Of a DNA stretch of 42,548 nucleotides, positions 35,366 through 42,548 are shown one piece after another. The notes below the pieces were generated by a model. It saw only the letters and a program-made list of their open reading frames with translations, ran no database searches and had not been told where the DNA came from. The stretch is from an uncultured Pelagibacteraceae bacterium (GTDB lineage Bacteria; Pseudomonadota; Alphaproteobacteria; Pelagibacterales; Pelagibacteraceae). Every line of letters starts with the position of its first letter. The stretch's first letter is position 1. Position numbers and translations under genes: made by a program. Location: contig CACPHV010000011.1 in assembly GCA_902633985.1 (NCBI GenBank), positions 1 to 42,548 on the forward strand. Direction: 5' to 3'.

Positions 35366-35815
35366 TTAAAATGGAATTTCGTCATCCATATCTGACACTT
35401 GTGAAGAGTCCTCAATATTATTTTGTTGAGTTGTGTCATTTTGAATTCCGCCACTAGAATTACCTCCACCCAACATTGTAAGCGAAGAATTGTATCCTTG
35501 AATAACTATTTCAGTCGAGTATTTATCTTGTCCCGATTGTTCATCTTTCCATTTTCTTGTTGTTATTTGTCCCTCAACATAAACTTGAGCACCTTTTTTT
35601 AAGTATTGTTGAACAACATTTACTAATCCTTCGTTAAATACAACTACACGGTGCCACTCAGTTTTTTCTTTTCTTTCACCTGTGTTTTTATCTTTCCAGG
35701 ATTGACTTGTTGCAAGGCTTAATCTAGCAACACTTTTGCCATTTACCATTTGCTTAATTTCTGGATCTGCGCCCAAACGACCAATTAATAACACTTTATT
35801 TAAACTTCCAGCCAT
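35366..35815 (-). CDS. ssb: Single-stranded DNA-binding protein
   Basis: Coats single-stranded DNA in replication and repair. The 149-residue protein has the OB-fold start [14 protein letters not shown] (5-18), [29 protein letters not shown], a flexible Gly/Gln/Asn linker and the acidic tail MDDEIPF that recruits partner proteins. It is divergent from uvrA, an arrangement also found in E. coli. Confidence 0.97.
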   Translation of the reverse strand: MAGSLNKVLLIGRLGADPEIKQMVNGKSVARLSLATSQSWKDKNTGERKEKTEWHRVVVFNEGLVNVVQQYLKKGAQVYVEGQITTRKWKDEQSGQDKYSTEIVIQGYNSSLTMLGGGNSSGGIQNDTTQQNNIEDSSQVSDMDDEIPF

Positions 35816-35827
35816 AATATTTAATAT

Positions 35828-35856
35828 TTGTTAAATTAGTTAATTAGAATTATATC
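35828..35856 (+). promoter_or_regulatory. Candidate uvrA promoter
   Basis: TTGTTA at 35828-35833 is separated by 17 bp from TATATC at 35851-35856. The uvrA start at 35904 lies about 48 bp downstream. Confidence 0.45.
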
Positions 35857-35864
35857 ACAATTCT
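35846..35864. promoter_or_regulatory. Inverted repeat operator candidate in the ssb/uvrA divergent region
   Basis: AGAATT at 35846-35851 and AATTCT at 35859-35864 are perfect inverted repeats separated by seven bases. The element overlaps the putative -10 boxes of both uvrA and ssb. In E. coli these two genes share a LexA box; the sequence here does not match the usual LexA consensus motifs, so the regulator is unknown. Confidence 0.4.
35849..35854 (-). promoter_or_regulatory. Candidate -10 box of ssb
   Basis: The minus strand reads TATAAT here, about 34 bp before the ssb start. The -35 region is less clear. Confidence 0.35.
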
Positions 35865-35903
35865 TCTGAATATTAATTTTATTAACTCAAAGCAACTAAA
35901 ATT

Positions 35904-38756
35904 ATGATGAAAAAGATAGTTATTAAGGGCGCTAAAGAACATAATTTGAAGAATGTTGCTGTAGAGATTCCAAAAGACAAATTTGTGGTCATAACGGGTC
36001 TATCAGGCTCAGGAAAATCATCTTTAGCTTTTGATACTATATACGCAGAAGGTCAGAGAAGGTATGTAGAAAGTTTATCTGCCTATGCACGTCAATTTTT
36101 AGATAAAATGAAAAAACCAAATGTTGATTTAATAGAAGGATTAAGTCCAGCTATTGCAATAGAACAAAAAAATACATCAAAAAACCCAAGATCTACTGTT
36201 GCAACTGTAACAGAAATTTATGATTACATGAGGGTGTTATATGCTAGAGCAGGTATCCCCTACTCGCCGTTTACAGGTAAACCAATAACCTCTCAAACAA
36301 TTACACAGATAGTAGATTTAGTTAAAAAATTACCAAAAAAATCAACAATATATATTTACGCACCAGTAGTAAGAGGTCGTAAAGGTGAATATAAAAAAGA
36401 TATTTTAAGTTACAAAAGAAGAGGTTTTAGAAAAATTAAAATTGATAATGTTTTATATGATATAGAAAAGTCACCTAATCTAGATAAAAAACTTAAACAC
36501 GATATTTCAGTCTTAGTCGATAGAATAGTTTTAAATTCAAAACTTGGAAATAGATTGGCAGAAAGTATTGAAACAGCTGTAAGTTTAGCAAACGGTCTAG
36601 TATTTGTTGAATATGAAGATGAAACAATTCCTCAAAAATTTAGAAAAATTGAAAAATTAATTTACTCTACTAAATTTGCTTGCCCTGAAAGTGGTTTTAC
36701 AATTGAGGAAATTGAGCCAAGACTTTTTTCATTTAACAGCCCCTATGGAGCTTGTGAAGAGTGTGAGGGAATTGGAATGAAGTTAAATGTTGATCCAAAT
36801 TTAGTTGTTCCTGATGAAAGAAAAAGTTTAGCAGATGGAGCAATAGAACCTTGGTCAAAATCAACCACATTATATTACGCTCAAACTTTAGCATCTTTAG
36901 CAAAACATTATGGTTTTTCTTTAGATGAAAAATGGAAAAAATTACCTAAAAAAATAAAAGATATTATTCTTTATGGTTCAGATGAAGATGAGATTAAATT
37001 TAATTATGACGATGGATACGAGAAATATTCTTATAAAAAAACCTTTGAAGGTGTAATTAATAATCTTGAAAGAAGATTTTTAGAATCTGATAGCGAATGG
37101 AAAAGAGAGGCCATTGCAGAATATCAATCAGATACTGCATGTGAAGCATGTAATGGCGACAGATTAAAAGAAGAAGCTTTATGTGTTAAAATTAATGATC
37201 TTAATATTAGTGAAGTAACAAAAAAATCTATTTTAGATGCAGCAGAATGGTTTAAAAATTTAGAAAATAATCTTGATAAAAGACAATTTAAAATTGCCGA
37301 ACATGTTTTAAAAGAAATAAATGAAAGATTAAATTTTCTACTTAATGTAGGATTAGATTATCTAACACTATCAAGAGAGTCTGGAACATTGTCAGGTGGT
37401 GAAGCTCAAAGAATAAGATTGGCTTCACAAATTGGATCTGGGTTAACTGGTGTTTTATATGTTTTGGATGAACCCTCAATTGGATTGCACCAAAAAGATA
37501 ACGTTAAACTAATTAATGCTTTAAAAAGATTACGAGATCTAGGTAATACTGTCATTGTTGTTGAGCATGACACCGAGACAATGGAAAATGCAGATCATAT
37601 TATTGATCTAGGCCCTGAAGCTGGAAGTAATGGTGGAGAGATAACAGCACAAGGATCATATGATGAAATTAAAAAAGATAAAAATAGTATTACAGGTCAA
37701 TATCTTGCAAATAAAAAAACAATTGAAATTCCTAAAACTAGACGTTTAGCTAAAAATGGAAGATTTGTAGAAATCAATGGTGCAAGTGGAAATAATCTAA
37801 AAAATGTAAATCTTAAAATTCCAACTGGAACTTTTACATGTGTTACCGGTGTTTCAGGTAGTGGTAAATCTACTCTAATATTACAAACTTTATTTCATGC
37901 CTTAAATTTAACTTTAAATAATAAAGCAAGAAAAACACCTAAATCATTTAAAGGATATAAGGGTGTGGAATTGATTGATAAAATAATCGATATTGATCAG
38001 TCTCCTATTGGGAGAACACCTAGATCAAATCCTGCAACATATACGGGTGCCTTTGGACCTATTAGAGATTGGTTTACAGGTTTACCAGAGTCAAAAACAA
38101 GAGGATATAAACCAGGAAGATTTTCTTTCAATGTTAAAGGTGGTAGATGTGAGGCTTGTGAAGGTGATGGTGTAATTACATATGAAATGCATTTTCTACC
38201 TGATGTTTATATACAATGTGATGAGTGTAAAGGTACCAGATACAATAGAGAAACTTTAGAAATTAAATTTAAAGGCAAAAGTATTGCAGATGTTTTGGAT
38301 ATGTCTGTTGATGAAGGGTGTGAGTATTTTGAAAATATATCTAATATAAAAACAAAATTGTTAACTCTTAAAAAAGTTGGATTGGGTTATATAAAAATCG
38401 GTCAACAAGCAACAACGCTGTCAGGAGGTGAAGCACAACGAATTAAACTTGCAAAAGAACTTTCAAAAAGATCGACGGGAAGAACAATGTATATTTTAGA
38501 TGAACCAACTACAGGTTTGCATCAACATGATATTAAAAAGCTTTTAGAGATACTTCATACATTTGTAAAACTTGGAAATACAGTAGTTGTAATTGAGCAT
38601 AATTTAGATGTTATAAAAACAGCTGATTACATTGTGGATATGGGTCCTGAAGGTGGTGTGAAGGGTGGTAATATTGTCGCCGAAGGAAAACCTGAAGAAG
38701 TATGTAAAGTAAAAGATAGTTATACAGGTCAATTTTTAAAACCTCTTTTAGCTTAA
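35904..38756 (+). CDS. uvrA: UvrABC excision nuclease subunit UvrA
   Basis: Damage-recognition ATPase of nucleotide excision repair. The 950-residue protein has two ABC modules: Walker [10 protein letters not shown] (32-40) with signature [14 protein letters not shown], then GVSGSGKST with [15 protein letters not shown], and Walker [10 protein letters not shown] and ILDEPTTGL. The central zinc finger CEAC...CDEC near [11 protein letters not shown] is intact. The first zinc module has Cys260, Ser263, Cys284 and Cys287, so one ligand is Ser, a variation that I recall from other alphaproteobacteria. Two adjacent ATGs are possible starts. Confidence 0.97.
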   Translation: MMKKIVIKGAKEHNLKNVAVEIPKDKFVVITGLSGSGKSSLAFDTIYAEGQRRYVESLSAYARQFLDKMKKPNVDLIEGLSPAIAIEQKNTSKNPRSTVATVTEIYDYMRVLYARAGIPYSPFTGKPITSQTITQIVDLVKKLPKKSTIYIYAPVVRGRKGEYKKDILSYKRRGFRKIKIDNVLYDIEKSPNLDKKLKHDISVLVDRIVLNSKLGNRLAESIETAVSLANGLVFVEYEDETIPQKFRKIEKLIYSTKFACPESGFTIEEIEPRLFSFNSPYGACEECEGIGMKLNVDPNLVVPDERKSLADGAIEPWSKSTTLYYAQTLASLAKHYGFSLDEKWKKLPKKIKDIILYGSDEDEIKFNYDDGYEKYSYKKTFEGVINNLERRFLESDSEWKREAIAEYQSDTACEACNGDRLKEEALCVKINDLNISEVTKKSILDAAEWFKNLENNLDKRQFKIAEHVLKEINERLNFLLNVGLDYLTLSRESGTLSGGEAQRIRLASQIGSGLTGVLYVLDEPSIGLHQKDNVKLINALKRLRDLGNTVIVVEHDTETMENADHIIDLGPEAGSNGGEITAQGSYDEIKKDKNSITGQYLANKKTIEIPKTRRLAKNGRFVEINGASGNNLKNVNLKIPTGTFTCVTGVSGSGKSTLILQTLFHALNLTLNNKARKTPKSFKGYKGVELIDKIIDIDQSPIGRTPRSNPATYTGAFGPIRDWFTGLPESKTRGYKPGRFSFNVKGGRCEACEGDGVITYEMHFLPDVYIQCDECKGTRYNRETLEIKFKGKSIADVLDMSVDEGCEYFENISNIKTKLLTLKKVGLGYIKIGQQATTLSGGEAQRIKLAKELSKRSTGRTMYILDEPTTGLHQHDIKKLLEILHTFVKLGNTVVVIEHNLDVIKTADYIVDMGPEGGVKGGNIVAEGKPEEVCKVKDSYTGQFLKPLLA

Positions 38757-38788
38757 ATTAAAGAACTTAAATTTTTTTAAAATTAGTG

Positions 38789-38794
38789 TATAAT
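38789..38794 (+). promoter_or_regulatory. Candidate -10 box of the PuuD-like gene
   Basis: TATAAT ends nine bases before the ATG at 38804, so the transcript would have a leader of only a few bases. TTAAAT at 38767-38772 is a weak -35 at 16 bp. Confidence 0.35.
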
Positions 38795-38803
38795 AATAGA
38801 ATC

Positions 38804-39406
38804 ATGAGTAATCTGTTGTCTTCATTATCAAAAACTGTTCACACATCACTCGCACTAGCAATTGTTTTGTTTTTAGGATTATTTTATTTAAACGATGGAA
38901 TTGCCTTTGATACGTTATTCTGGAGTTGGTTGTTTAGATACATACATGTGATTGTTGCAATTATGTGGATTGGATTACTTTGGTATTTCAATTTTGTTCA
39001 AATTCCAAACATGGGTAAAATTCCAGATGAACAAAAACCAGCCATTGGTAAAGTAATTGCTCCTGCTGCATTATTTTATTTTAGATGGGCTGCAGCGATA
39101 ACTGTTCTTTCAGGTTTAATTCTTGCTTATCTTAATGGATATCTTCATGATGCAATGACTTTAAGTATAGGTTCGGGAGTACCTAAACATACAGCTATAG
39201 GTATTGGAATGTGGCTAGGAATTATAATGGCATTTAACGTATGGTTTGTTATTTGGCCAAATCAAAAAAGAGCTTTAGGAATGGTTGAGAGTGATCCAGA
39301 GACTAAGGCAAAGTCAGCTAAAACAGCAATGCTCTTCTCAAGAACAAATACTTTGTTATCCTTACCAATGTTGCTAACAATGGTGATAGCTCAAAACTTA
39401 TATTAA
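38804..39406 (+). CDS. PuuD/urate oxidase N-domain-like membrane protein
   Basis: A 200-residue protein with about five hydrophobic segments. RYIHVIVAIMWIGLLWYFNFVQIPNM (near 44-70), RWAAAITVLSGL, GIGMWLGIIMAFNVWFVIWPNQKRALGM and the final LLSLPMLLTMV segment match the membrane domain of PuuD-type urate hydroxylase (Urate_ox_N). The C-terminal cytochrome c domain of full-length PuuD is missing, and no purine-degradation genes are near, so urate oxidation is uncertain. Conserved His residues could bind heme. The ATG at 38804 is preferred over an upstream GTG at 38786. Confidence 0.75.
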   Translation: MSNLLSSLSKTVHTSLALAIVLFLGLFYLNDGIAFDTLFWSWLFRYIHVIVAIMWIGLLWYFNFVQIPNMGKIPDEQKPAIGKVIAPAALFYFRWAAAITVLSGLILAYLNGYLHDAMTLSIGSGVPKHTAIGIGMWLGIIMAFNVWFVIWPNQKRALGMVESDPETKAKSAKTAMLFSRTNTLLSLPMLLTMVIAQNLY

Positions 39407-39407
39407 A

Positions 39408-40298
39408 TTATTTTTTTTCATCTTCTCTAAGAACAGTTTTTTGAGAAACTCTTAGTCTAACCAAAACAGTATTAGCAATATAAATAGAAGAATAAGTTCC
39501 AAAAACAACACCAAGTATCATTGCTAATGAAAATCCTTTTAATATTTCTCCACCAAAAAAATAAATTGCTAATAAAGCAAGTAAAGTAGTTGCAGAGGTT
39601 ATTATAGTTCTTGATAACGTTTCATTAATTGAAATATTAGTTAATTCAAAAATTTTTATATCTGAATATTTTCTTAAATTTTCACGAACACGATCAAAAA
39701 TAACCACTGTGTCATTCATTGAATATCCAACTATTGTTAAAACAGCTGCTATAATTGATAAATTAATTTCTAAACCAAATAGTGAAAAAACTCCTAAAGT
39801 TACAATAACATCATGAAACAAAGCTAGAATAGCACCCAGACTAAATTGCCATTCAAATCTTATCCAAATATAAATTAACATTAATGCTAGGGATAAAGAT
39901 ATTGCAATAACTCCTGATTTTAGTAGTTCAGCACTTACCTTTGGCCCAACATTCTCCACCCTTCTAATATCATAGTTATTTCCAAAAGATTTATCTAAAT
40001 TAGTCTTAATTTCTTCAATGATGTTCTTTGTATTATCTTTATTTTCAAATTTTACTAAAAAATCTGTGTCATTACCAAATTTCTTCACTGAGACATCTCC
40101 TAAATCCATTTGATTAAATCTATCTCTTAATGAACTAACATTTATTTTAGAATCTGAAGCTCTTAATTCAATTAAAGTGCCCCCTTTAAAATCTATACCA
40201 AAATTAAGCCCTTTAAATATTAACAGTAGTAATGAAACAACAATTAAAACTGATGAAAGTAAATTAAAGTGATTATAATATTTATTAAAAGCAATCAT
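39408..40298 (-). CDS. secF: Protein translocase subunit SecF
   Basis: Works with SecD to drive late protein export using the proton motive force. The 296-residue protein has six membrane segments, a periplasmic domain after the first (starting GIDFKGGTLIELR), and the family motifs NVGPKVSAELLKSG, ALFHDVIVTLGVFSLFG, GYSMNDTVVIFDRVREN and the terminal NTVLVRLR. It follows secD, with stop and start sharing one base. Confidence 0.96.
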   Translation of the reverse strand: MIAFNKYYNHFNLLSSVLIVVSLLLLIFKGLNFGIDFKGGTLIELRASDSKINVSSLRDRFNQMDLGDVSVKKFGNDTDFLVKFENKDNTKNIIEEIKTNLDKSFGNNYDIRRVENVGPKVSAELLKSGVIAISLSLALMLIYIWIRFEWQFSLGAILALFHDVIVTLGVFSLFGLEINLSIIAAVLTIVGYSMNDTVVIFDRVRENLRKYSDIKIFELTNISINETLSRTIITSATTLLALLAIYFFGGEILKGFSLAMILGVVFGTYSSIYIANTVLVRLRVSQKTVLREDEKK

Positions 40299-41851
40299 TA
40301 GATTAATCTTTCCTTATCTTTATTTCTTGATACATAAATACTGGTGAATAATCTTGCTATGAAATAGACTGAAAATAGTGTTGTAAATATTCCAACTCCT
40401 AAGGTTACAGCAAAACCTTTGACTGGTCCTGAGCCCATGAAAAACAAAATAATTGCAGCTAATAATGTGGTAATATTGGCATCTAAAATTGCTGTTCTTG
40501 ATTTTGTATAACCACCATCAAAAGCCAAAATATTATTAGTCTCATCTTTTAGCTCCTCTTTAATCCTCTCAAAAATTAAAACATTTGCATCAACTGCCAT
40601 ACCTACAGTTAGGATAATTCCTGCAATACCAGGTAATGTTAAAGTAGCTTCAAATAAAGTTAAAACACCTAAAAGAATAAACAAATTAACTATTAGAGTT
40701 ACATTGGTAATTAATCCAAAAATTTTATATTTTGCGAACATAAAAATTATGACCAACATAAAACCTATTGCCAAAGCAATCATTCCTGCATTAATTGAGT
40801 CTTGTCCAAGATCAGGTCCAACAGTTCTTTCTTCAATTATTTCTAATGGTGCTGGCAATGCTCCTGATCTTAATAATAAAGCTAGATCAGTTGCTGTTTG
40901 AAAAGTAAAGCCACCACTTATCTGACCAGAACCACTAGCAATCGTATCTCTAACTACAGGTGCACTAATAATTTTACCATCCAAAACAATTGCTAATTGT
41001 TTTCCAATACCAGTTGATGTTGCCTTACCAAACCTCTTTGCACCTACTCTATCTAAAGTAAATGAGACAATTGTTTGGTTAGCTTGAGTATCCATCTTTG
41101 GTTGTGCATCAAGTAAATTTTCACCACTGATTATAATTCTTTTACTAACTGTGGCTTCTTCTAAGCCATTTTCAAATTTTAACTTTTCAACACCAAAACG
41201 ATCATTTTCATCATTTGTTACAAAACGAAAAGTAAGGTTTGCAGTTTTACCAAGCAATGATTTTATTCTCATTGGATCATCTAATCCAGGAAGCTCTACT
41301 AAAATTCTGTTATTTCCTCTTTTTAGTATGTTAGGTTCATTAGTTCCAACTTCATCTACCCTTCTTCTTACTATTTCTATAGCTTGATCTTGAGAAGAAG
41401 TTTTAAGTTTAATTAAACCCTGTCTTGAAAAATTTACTTTTAAATTTAACCCCGTATCTTCAATTTCTAATTGATGTGATTTAAATCTTGGGTAATAAGG
41501 GTTAAGGTCACTATTTTCGTCCAGAAAAACGTCTAAGACAGATTGCTTATCATTATTTGTTACATTAAAAAAAATGTTCTGATTATCTATTTTAATATTG
41601 TTGATTTTAATATTTTTTTCTTTGAAGTAATTTCTAATTGTTGTTGTTAGGTTTTGTAATTTTTGTTCAATTACAGGTTCATTATCAATTTCAAGTAATA
41701 AATATGATCCACCCTGAAGGTCCAATCCTAGATTAATTTTTTTATCAAAAAAAACATCATCAAATTTAAAAAGATTTGATGAAGCAATTAAAATAAATAA
41801 AACTGAAAAAAGAGTTATAAATAAAATTCTTAACTTAGAGAAATAAAGCAC
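40298..41851 (-). CDS. secD: Protein translocase subunit SecD
   Basis: A 517-residue inner-membrane protein. After the first helix the large periplasmic domain starts with LGLDLQGGSYLLLEID; later motifs include RRRVDEVGTNEPNI, LPGLDDP, the EERTVGPDLGQDSI segment before the helix bundle and GMAVDANVLIFERIKEE. The start is a GTG, as no ATG lies nearby in frame. It begins 14 bp after the yajC stop. Confidence 0.96.
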   Translation of the reverse strand: MLYFSKLRILFITLFSVLFILIASSNLFKFDDVFFDKKINLGLDLQGGSYLLLEIDNEPVIEQKLQNLTTTIRNYFKEKNIKINNIKIDNQNIFFNVTNNDKQSVLDVFLDENSDLNPYYPRFKSHQLEIEDTGLNLKVNFSRQGLIKLKTSSQDQAIEIVRRRVDEVGTNEPNILKRGNNRILVELPGLDDPMRIKSLLGKTANLTFRFVTNDENDRFGVEKLKFENGLEEATVSKRIIISGENLLDAQPKMDTQANQTIVSFTLDRVGAKRFGKATSTGIGKQLAIVLDGKIISAPVVRDTIASGSGQISGGFTFQTATDLALLLRSGALPAPLEIIEERTVGPDLGQDSINAGMIALAIGFMLVIIFMFAKYKIFGLITNVTLIVNLFILLGVLTLFEATLTLPGIAGIILTVGMAVDANVLIFERIKEELKDETNNILAFDGGYTKSRTAILDANITTLLAAIILFFMGSGPVKGFAVTLGVGIFTTLFSVYFIARLFTSIYVSRNKDKERLI

Positions 41852-41865
41852 TTAACTAAAAATAA

Positions 41866-42159
41866 TTATTTTTTAACTTCTTGTGTATTTGTATTAACAA
41901 GACTTTGAATACCAGTTGATTTAACTATCTCAACTTTAACGTTTTCAGCAATTTCTACTTCAACTTTATCATTGTCTATAAGTCTCTCCACAGTGCCTGT
42001 AATTCCACCAGAAGTAACAACCTTGTCACCTCTCTTAAGGCTTTCAACCATTGCTTTGTGCTCTTTAACTTTTTTTTGCTGTGGTCTGATTAAGAAAAAA
42101 TAAAAAATAACAAAAATTAAAATTAACGGTATAAATTGTCCTATTCCTGAACCTTCCAT
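41866..42159 (-). CDS. yajC: Preprotein translocase subunit YajC
   Basis: A 97-residue protein with one N-terminal helix (about 7-24), the conserved FLIRPQQKKVKEHK boundary and a cytoplasmic domain with GDKVVTSGGITGTVE. It is an accessory of the SecDF complex, and the yajC-secD-secF order is canonical. Confidence 0.95.
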   Translation of the reverse strand: MEGSGIGQFIPLILIFVIFYFFLIRPQQKKVKEHKAMVESLKRGDKVVTSGGITGTVERLIDNDKVEVEIAENVKVEIVKSTGIQSLVNTNTQEVKK

Positions 42160-42163
42160 AAAT

Positions 42164-42169
42164 CTCCTT
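42164..42169 (-). promoter_or_regulatory. Strong ribosome binding site of yajC
   Basis: AAGGAG lies four bases before the ATG, one of the few consensus Shine-Dalgarno sequences in the window. TATAAG (complement of 42186-42191) may be the -10 of a promoter for yajC-secD-secF. Confidence 0.6.
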
Positions 42170-42209
42170 ATAAATTATGTGAATACTTATACTATCTATG
42201 TAATTAAAA

Positions 42210-42548
<339 letters not shown>

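Noticed and set aside
40704..41387. Two plus-strand frames (65 and 78 codons) opposite secD
   Set aside because: Shadows of secD, which is intact with all its motifs; no start signals were seen.

Overview
The window looks like a SAR11-clade (Pelagibacter-like) alphaproteobacterial chromosome. The basis is recognition rather than a search: very AT-rich DNA with A/T-ending codons and Lys/Ile/Asn-rich proteins, extreme packing (most neighbouring genes overlap or sit within a few bases), and several alphaproteobacterial blocks (metG-holB-tmk-dacA-rlpA, gyrA-ssb/uvrA divergence, yajC-secD-secF). Almost all of it is core genome. The accessory part is about 4.3-13.2 kb.

Layout. 1-4.3 kb (+): argC, a small lipoprotein, hom and an AEC-family permease joined by 1-4 nt overlaps, then a DMT-family permease. 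4.3-5.4 kb: a 513-bp AT-rich gap with no recognised gene, then on the minus strand a 56-residue membrane protein coupled by a TGATG overlap to a minimal MGMT-type alkyltransferase. 5.4-6.35 kb (+): a tyrosine recombinase with a full set of catalytic residues. 6.35-13.2 kb (-): a seven-gene run ending 18 bp from the 3' end of tRNA-Glu. In transcription order it holds a GIY-YIG protein, a two-domain glycosyltransferase fusion, a GT4-like and a GT2-like transferase, a nucleotide-sugar dehydrogenase, a 2OG-Fe(II) oxygenase and a methyltransferase. I read it as a cell-surface polysaccharide or glycan cassette of unknown product.

13.2-15.7 kb (-): tRNA-Pro, a complex I NDUFS4-like subunit, an SbmA/BacA-like transporter, glpX and tRNA-Glu form one unidirectional run leading into the glycan cassette. 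15.7-17.9 kb (+): zinc-ribbon membrane protein, nhaA, glutathione peroxidase. 17.9-26.3 kb (-): nine tightly chained genes (rarD, mltB, an RlpA/SPOR-like lipoprotein, a D,D-carboxypeptidase, tmk, holB, metG, tatD-like, PhnP-like MBL) combining peptidoglycan remodelling, DNA replication and translation. 26.4-30.5 kb: tRNA-Ser, sdhE, recG, a DUF502 protein with a possible 25-residue microprotein, an M48 metalloprotease and tRNA-Lys. 30.6-35.8 kb (-): ssb, gyrA, coaD, a cyclophilin and tgt. 35.9-39.4 kb (+): uvrA and a PuuD-like membrane protein. 39.4-42.5 kb (-): serS (5' part cut by the window edge), yajC, secD, secF.

Points most worth a second look: the hydroxylase/methyltransferase/glycosyltransferase cassette between tRNA-Glu and an integrase; a tRNA-guanine transglycosylase that has lost two of its four zinc ligands; an inverted repeat lying across the divergent ssb/uvrA promoters; the coupled microprotein-MGMT pair; and convergent gene ends with no room for intrinsic terminators. 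No CRISPR array, rRNA, insertion sequence or complete prophage was seen.
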